DNA of 34,685 nt from a virus. The notes beneath the pieces are model-generated. The model made no database searches, was not told the origin of the DNA, and worked only from the letters and a program-made list of their open reading frames with translations. The stretch covers positions 1-34,685 of IMG/VR virus record IMGVR_UViG_3300009076_001995, one strand, 5' to 3'. The position numbers were made by a program, and so were the translations under genes. Below, one piece after another: positions 30,711 to 34,685 of the stretch (position 1 is its first letter; every line of letters begins with the position of its first letter).

Positions 30711-32594
30711 ATGGCAATTACGACAAACGTACCGTCTGATAATTTTGAAGATCTGCAGCGTGATGTGCAGGATGCAACACAATTTACTAATGCTACAACT
30801 CCATTTTTAAACCGAGTTGGCACGCAGATTAAGCCGATTAAAATGATTGAATCCGAGGCCATTTCCCGGCTTCAAGGTATTGGTTTTTTATTTTTAGACC
30901 CGCTGTCATTTACAACAGGTGCAACGCTAACAAATAGCATGCATGCACTGCGACGTTCGGACGGTGAGTATTTCCGTTGGTCTGGCGCACTACCCAAAAA
31001 TGTCGCCCCTGGCACAGATCCACTTTCAGATATTAATTTTGTAGCGATTGGATCAGCATCATTCGCACAAAAACTTGCAGACCCAGATAGTGAGCAGATT
31101 ATCGCCGGTGTACCGGCAAAAGATTTGGCGCTTTCATCAACCAGTGATGTGGCAAGAAAAGCTTTTGGAGGCATGGTTAGTTATGAGTATTTCGACGGTA
31201 ACGCCGGACTTGCTGATAACACCCCTGTCCTTGTAACCGTTGACAGGTCTGTATACCTTCCAGAAGGTGAGTTCGAGCTAACTACCAAGTGGAACTTTAA
31301 CCGCAGTAACATAATCATTCGCGGAAGTGGGATTGATAGCACTATCATTTTTTCCAACAACCTACTTTCACTAATGGAATTCGCCGCCGACTGCAGCAAT
31401 GTGACGTTCAAAGACTTAACTTTTGAGTGTAGAACTGTCAACGCTATTGGTGATTTTTACGGTATTATCAAATCTCAAGACAAAAATTTAAAAAACATTC
31501 GCTTCGAAAAAGTAAAGTTTAAATGTCCGGCAGCAAATATAAACGCTATCAAAATCATAAATGAGTCAACTCAGGTTGTCAGCGGCTTTGAATTTATTCG
31601 CTGCATTTTCGACAATATAGGAAAGATGGCGATTGAATTCCAGAACCACACGGCGGACACTGTCAGCCGGTATGCTGGAGTGGTCGTTGACTTATGCGAG
31701 TTTGCAAACATCGGCGTTCTGGGTGAGTACGGAATGGCTGTTTCATTATCTGGTTATGGACAAAACTGCAAATTAACCAGAAACACCATGGATAATTGCT
31801 TTGGTGTTGCATTAGAGCTTGTCGGACCATCAGTTGTAGATATCCACGATAATACATTTAAAAATATGGACAGAGCTTGCGATATAATTGGCATAACCGG
31901 TAACAGGCCAATGTCGAAAATTAGTGTTAAAGGGAATAAAACGGTAGGGGACACATTCACCAATGGTGAAGTTAAAATGTGGAACTGTTCTGATTCTATA
32001 TTTGCCGAAAATAAGTTGAAAATTTGGCAACTTAACTTCAGGGACATCAACCGCTTAGATTTCAGTTGTAACCACATTTACACAAACGGCAATTACGGGC
32101 TTTACGTAGAAGGAAATAGCAAGCTAAACAGGTTTAGGGATAGTTACCTAGACACCTTATCAATTACAACAAAATTTAATGATATGCGGTTTTCTGGGGT
32201 TAACACAACAAACAACATTATTGAAGATTTCATAATTGCCAGAAGCTCCGTTGGTACAATATGCGACAACATAAACAGCGCCACTAACAATTTCGCAATG
32301 AACCTGTTCAACAATACAGGTCAGCGGTTACGGCATTGGCAAGTTATAGCTATACCTGATGCTAACTACGATTTTTCTGCTGAGGTAGCCGTAAGAGATG
32401 CAATTGAGCTTTCAGGTACGTTGACGTCAGAAAGAACTTTAACATTATACAAACTGCCGCAGCCGCTATCGATCTGGAATAGAACTGGGCAAACTTTAAA
32501 TGTGACTTGCACAGGTGGTAGCATAACCGAGCCCATCTTAAACAACGAACGTAAAACTGCTTATTATGATGGCAATAACATTCGAATATTTTAA
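30711..32594 (+). CDS. Tailspike with right-handed beta-helix
   Basis: 627 aa. The N-terminal 150 residues include LRRSDGEYFRWSGALPKNV, a module that attaches tailspikes to the virion in several phages. Residues about 170-480 repeat short N/V/I-rich rungs (NVTFKDLTFECRTV, NIRFEKVKFKCP, SGFEFIRCIFDNIG, VVDIHDNTFKNM), a pectate-lyase-like beta-helix. The C-terminal domain is a separate beta module. The gene is richer in A+T than its neighbours, as expected of an exchanged host-range module. Likely binds or cleaves surface polysaccharide. Confidence 0.8.
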   Translation: MAITTNVPSDNFEDLQRDVQDATQFTNATTPFLNRVGTQIKPIKMIESEAISRLQGIGFLFLDPLSFTTGATLTNSMHALRRSDGEYFRWSGALPKNVAPGTDPLSDINFVAIGSASFAQKLADPDSEQIIAGVPAKDLALSSTSDVARKAFGGMVSYEYFDGNAGLADNTPVLVTVDRSVYLPEGEFELTTKWNFNRSNIIIRGSGIDSTIIFSNNLLSLMEFAADCSNVTFKDLTFECRTVNAIGDFYGIIKSQDKNLKNIRFEKVKFKCPAANINAIKIINESTQVVSGFEFIRCIFDNIGKMAIEFQNHTADTVSRYAGVVVDLCEFANIGVLGEYGMAVSLSGYGQNCKLTRNTMDNCFGVALELVGPSVVDIHDNTFKNMDRACDIIGITGNRPMSKISVKGNKTVGDTFTNGEVKMWNCSDSIFAENKLKIWQLNFRDINRLDFSCNHIYTNGNYGLYVEGNSKLNRFRDSYLDTLSITTKFNDMRFSGVNTTNNIIEDFIIARSSVGTICDNINSATNNFAMNLFNNTGQRLRHWQVIAIPDANYDFSAEVAVRDAIELSGTLTSERTLTLYKLPQPLSIWNRTGQTLNVTCTGGSITEPILNNERKTAYYDGNNIRIF

Positions 32595-32650
32595 TTTTCC
32601 TGCAGAAATCCCCTTTTAAATTTCAAATTTTTCGTTAATCGAGGATGCAT

Positions 32651-33103
32651 ATGAGCCTGCCTGTTATCTATGCCGGTAGTTTCAAGCCTATTAGCTTGGG
32701 CATCATGGTGCGAGAACTATTTTGGTTCAGCCACGTTGTAATTGACTGCGGCAAGTCCGTGATTGAAGCCCGCGGTGGTGTCGGCGTTGTTGAAACGCCA
32801 ATTGAAGACTTTTTGCTGCGTTACAGCTGGATAAAGCGCGGTTTGTATAGCAGCGCAGTTCCAGTCGAACAGGCCATCGCCAATGCACGCAGAATGATCG
32901 GCACCGACTATGACGATGAGGTCCTTATCCGCATCGGGCTTGGTTTTGATGACCATATCGACCGCACACCACACGCGGTTATTTGCACTGAGCTTTTAGC
33001 ATGCTGCACAAAAACCCCCAACCCAGAGTATTGGCACCGCTATCGAGTTAAAGACGCGTACAAACATACCCAATTTTTAAAAGCGGAGAACAACAATGTT
33101 TAA
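32651..33103 (+). CDS. Permuted NlpC/P60-like cysteine peptidase
   Basis: Start at ATG 32651 (GAGG at 6-nt spacing) gives 150 aa. WFSHVVID with His28 and HAVICTELLACC with Cys112 form the His-then-Cys order of permuted NlpC/P60 (YiiX-type) proteins, with GTDYDD in between. It overlaps the next gene by 8 nt. Role in adsorption or wall degradation is inferred. Confidence 0.65.
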   Translation: MSLPVIYAGSFKPISLGIMVRELFWFSHVVIDCGKSVIEARGGVGVVETPIEDFLLRYSWIKRGLYSSAVPVEQAIANARRMIGTDYDDEVLIRIGLGFDDHIDRTPHAVICTELLACCTKTPNPEYWHRYRVKDAYKHTQFLKAENNNV

Positions 33104-33470
33104 TTTTGCAGGCAACAGCAGCCCACTTAACGCGGCAAACAATATGTCACTACACAAAACAAATCCAGGCATTGGCGCCGCACCGGCCGCCGATACCGAA
33201 TTAACTGATGCACCATATGCACGACAGGCGTGCGCATTCGCGGCCCCTGTGGCGGACGGCGCCGCAGCGGTATCAGATTTATCTGCCGACGTAATTTTTG
33301 GTTTGCATCTGACCGTTAACCAAAACGCCCAATTTGTGGGTCTATGGTTAGGCGCAACCTATCTTGGATATTTTGTCCCGGATGAGCCGTTTAATTTCAC
33401 CGGCAACGCGACCGAGCGGTCGTTTAAAGTGTCAGCTGAGACGACGGTGTTAGTCAGAACGAATCCGTAA
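33096..33470 (+). CDS. Short tail-fibre-type protein
   Basis: 124 aa with the pattern SLHKTNPGIGAAPAADTELTDAPYARQACAFAAPVADGAAAVSD (given by position 18-60) and GLWLGATYLGYFVP, as in the short beta-strand tail-fibre proteins of siphophages (LHT-DP--G--E----YARQ--F). The protein is likely a virion surface component. The last gene follows after 27 bp. Confidence 0.65.
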   Translation: MFNFAGNSSPLNAANNMSLHKTNPGIGAAPAADTELTDAPYARQACAFAAPVADGAAAVSDLSADVIFGLHLTVNQNAQFVGLWLGATYLGYFVPDEPFNFTGNATERSFKVSAETTVLVRTNP

Positions 33471-33497
33471 CAAGACAAATTCAGAAAAGGCACGGAA

Positions 33498-34685
33498 ATG
33501 GCAAAGGCACTCAGTACACTCGGCCAAGGGTCAACATCTTTTATTGATGTACCGGATTGGACTCGACCAACCACTGGCACTTGGGCGTTTAGGTGTGTTT
33601 TTGCTATTCATAGTTTTGCAGCAAACAGTCAAATAGCAGGTCGTAGCGGTAGCACAAGCGGCTCAATTAGGGTGTTACCTGACGGTGCGTTAGTTTACAG
33701 AGATAATTCTATAAACCACATATCTTCAGCGGTGGGCGCAGTTGAATTAGACACAATTTATGAATTGTTACTCACATACGATACAGCAACCGATATTTAT
33801 GAGCTGCATTTAAACGGGGAATTGATCGGGTCTGTAGTCTACGCTACAAACTCTGTCGTGTTTGCGCCATGCGATCAACTAGGTCGTTACTCAACAACAA
33901 GTGCAACTCCAATCACAATTTACGAGGCTGAGTTCACTGGGGGTACATACACCGACGGTTGGGATGAAACGACAGCAACTGGTGCGGGAACAGGCTGGGT
34001 AAGTGCCGGCGGCACTCGCAGTCTTACAATTGTAAACGCCACCGGCGAAGCTGACAGTTGGTGGGTTGACTACACAACCGGCCCGGCAGAAAACCCACAA
34101 CACCACACCACCGGCGGCACACTAACCGCAGTATCAGCAGCAACCGCCACCACCACCGCCACCAACAAACAAATCATCGAAACATCAGCAACAGCGCTGG
34201 CCGTCATCACCGCACAGGCTCAAACCGAGGCAGTCAACGCCCAGAACCGCAGCACATCCGGCAACCTGAACGCAATTGCAACATCCATCGCCACAACAGC
34301 GGCAGCCAACAAACAAAACATCGTAACATCAGCCACCGGAATCCATATCTTTACCGGCTATGCAGACACATCGGCAGTCAACGATACCGACACCGTACAA
34401 AACCACGCCACTGGCGGCACGCTGGTAAGCATCGGCACCGCATCAGCCACCACCAGCGCAGCCAACAAACAACATAAAACCACCGGCGGAACGCTAATCA
34501 CCATCTTTACCGGCACCGCGGGCACCAGCTGGGTCAATCAATTACCACAGCTGGCCGCGCTCGTTTATGAATTAAAAACGCGCACCAGATTTACGCAAAA
34601 CATCGAAACATCCGGCCGCCATGCGCACCAGGTGAAAACAAAAACCAGATATCAATACGATATAAAAACGCGCAGCGGAGGCTAA
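33498..34685 (+). CDS. LamG-like protein with tandem repeats, likely tail adhesin
   Basis: 395 aa. Residues 1-155 resemble a concanavalin/LamG-type jelly roll (LNGELIGSVVYATNSV, ADSWWVDYTTGP nearby). Residues about 200-345 are tandem repeats of the form H-TTGGTL--I-TA-A-T-AANKQ-I-TSAT (three to four degenerate copies). The C-terminus (ELKTRTRFTQNIETSGRHAHQVKTKTRYQYDIKTRSGG) is basic with two T-R/K-TR units. The window ends on its stop codon at 34683-34685. A receptor-binding fibre is the likely role. Confidence 0.65.
   Translation: MAKALSTLGQGSTSFIDVPDWTRPTTGTWAFRCVFAIHSFAANSQIAGRSGSTSGSIRVLPDGALVYRDNSINHISSAVGAVELDTIYELLLTYDTATDIYELHLNGELIGSVVYATNSVVFAPCDQLGRYSTTSATPITIYEAEFTGGTYTDGWDETTATGAGTGWVSAGGTRSLTIVNATGEADSWWVDYTTGPAENPQHHTTGGTLTAVSAATATTTATNKQIIETSATALAVITAQAQTEAVNAQNRSTSGNLNAIATSIATTAAANKQNIVTSATGIHIFTGYADTSAVNDTDTVQNHATGGTLVSIGTASATTSAANKQHKTTGGTLITIFTGTAGTSWVNQLPQLAALVYELKTRTRFTQNIETSGRHAHQVKTKTRYQYDIKTRSGG

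Overview
The window is almost a complete genome of a temperate, lambdoid-style siphophage (or a prophage) of a gammaproteobacterium. The protein flavour suggests Alteromonadales/Chromatiaceae relatives such as Rheinheimera, but that host guess is inference. Every module expected of an HK97/lambda-like phage is present, genes overlap tightly (ATGA, TAATG, GTGA junctions), and no tRNA, rRNA, CRISPR or IS element was seen. The left edge cuts a leftward gene; the right edge falls exactly on the stop codon of the last tail-region gene.

Layout. (1) 1-2948, minus strand: a PL-type operon with two small winged-helix-like proteins, an RdgC protein fused to an FtsK gamma DNA-binding domain, and two phage proteins of unknown role. 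(2) 2949-4793: the immunity region. A CI/LexA-type repressor (with a downstream BRCT/TerB-like gene) lies between OL/PL and OR/PR. Both control regions carry 15-bp operators of the form AWCAC-N5-GTGWT spaced about 24 bp apart. (3) 4794-5703, plus: cro, a CII-like regulator of the CP76 family and a small zinc-finger protein. (4) 5704-6897: a mostly non-coding stretch with one 57-aa gene, flanked by two homologous long stem-loops whose arms differ by fully compensatory base changes. (5) 6898-11575: replication and nin-like region: O-type initiator containing six iterons and an A-rich repeat block (probable origin), DnaC-type loader, tyrosine recombinase with a possible core site just behind it, RusA resolvase, and a Q-type antiterminator.

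(6) 11576-14302: a putative AbiC-type phage-exclusion gene of AT-rich composition, then endolysin, Rz, embedded Rz1 and holin. (7) 14274-22389: HNH endonuclease, P27-type small and HK97-type large terminase, portal, protease, capsid, connector and tail-tube genes. (8) 22373-34685: tail chaperone with a programmed -1 frameshift at CCCAAAG, a moron-like lipoprotein with its own promoter candidate and terminator, tape measure, tail-tip proteins, a beta-helix tailspike, an NlpC/P60-like protein, a short tail-fibre-type protein and a repeat-rich LamG-like protein.

How it works together: repressor and Cro decide between lysogeny and lysis at shared operators. PR drives cro, cII, replication and Q. 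Q then allows late transcription through several intrinsic terminators in the lysis, head and tail modules. The most unusual items are the RdgC-FtsK gamma fusion, the covarying pair of stem-loop elements, and the BRCT/TerB-like gene expressed with the repressor. No N-like antiterminator was recognised.
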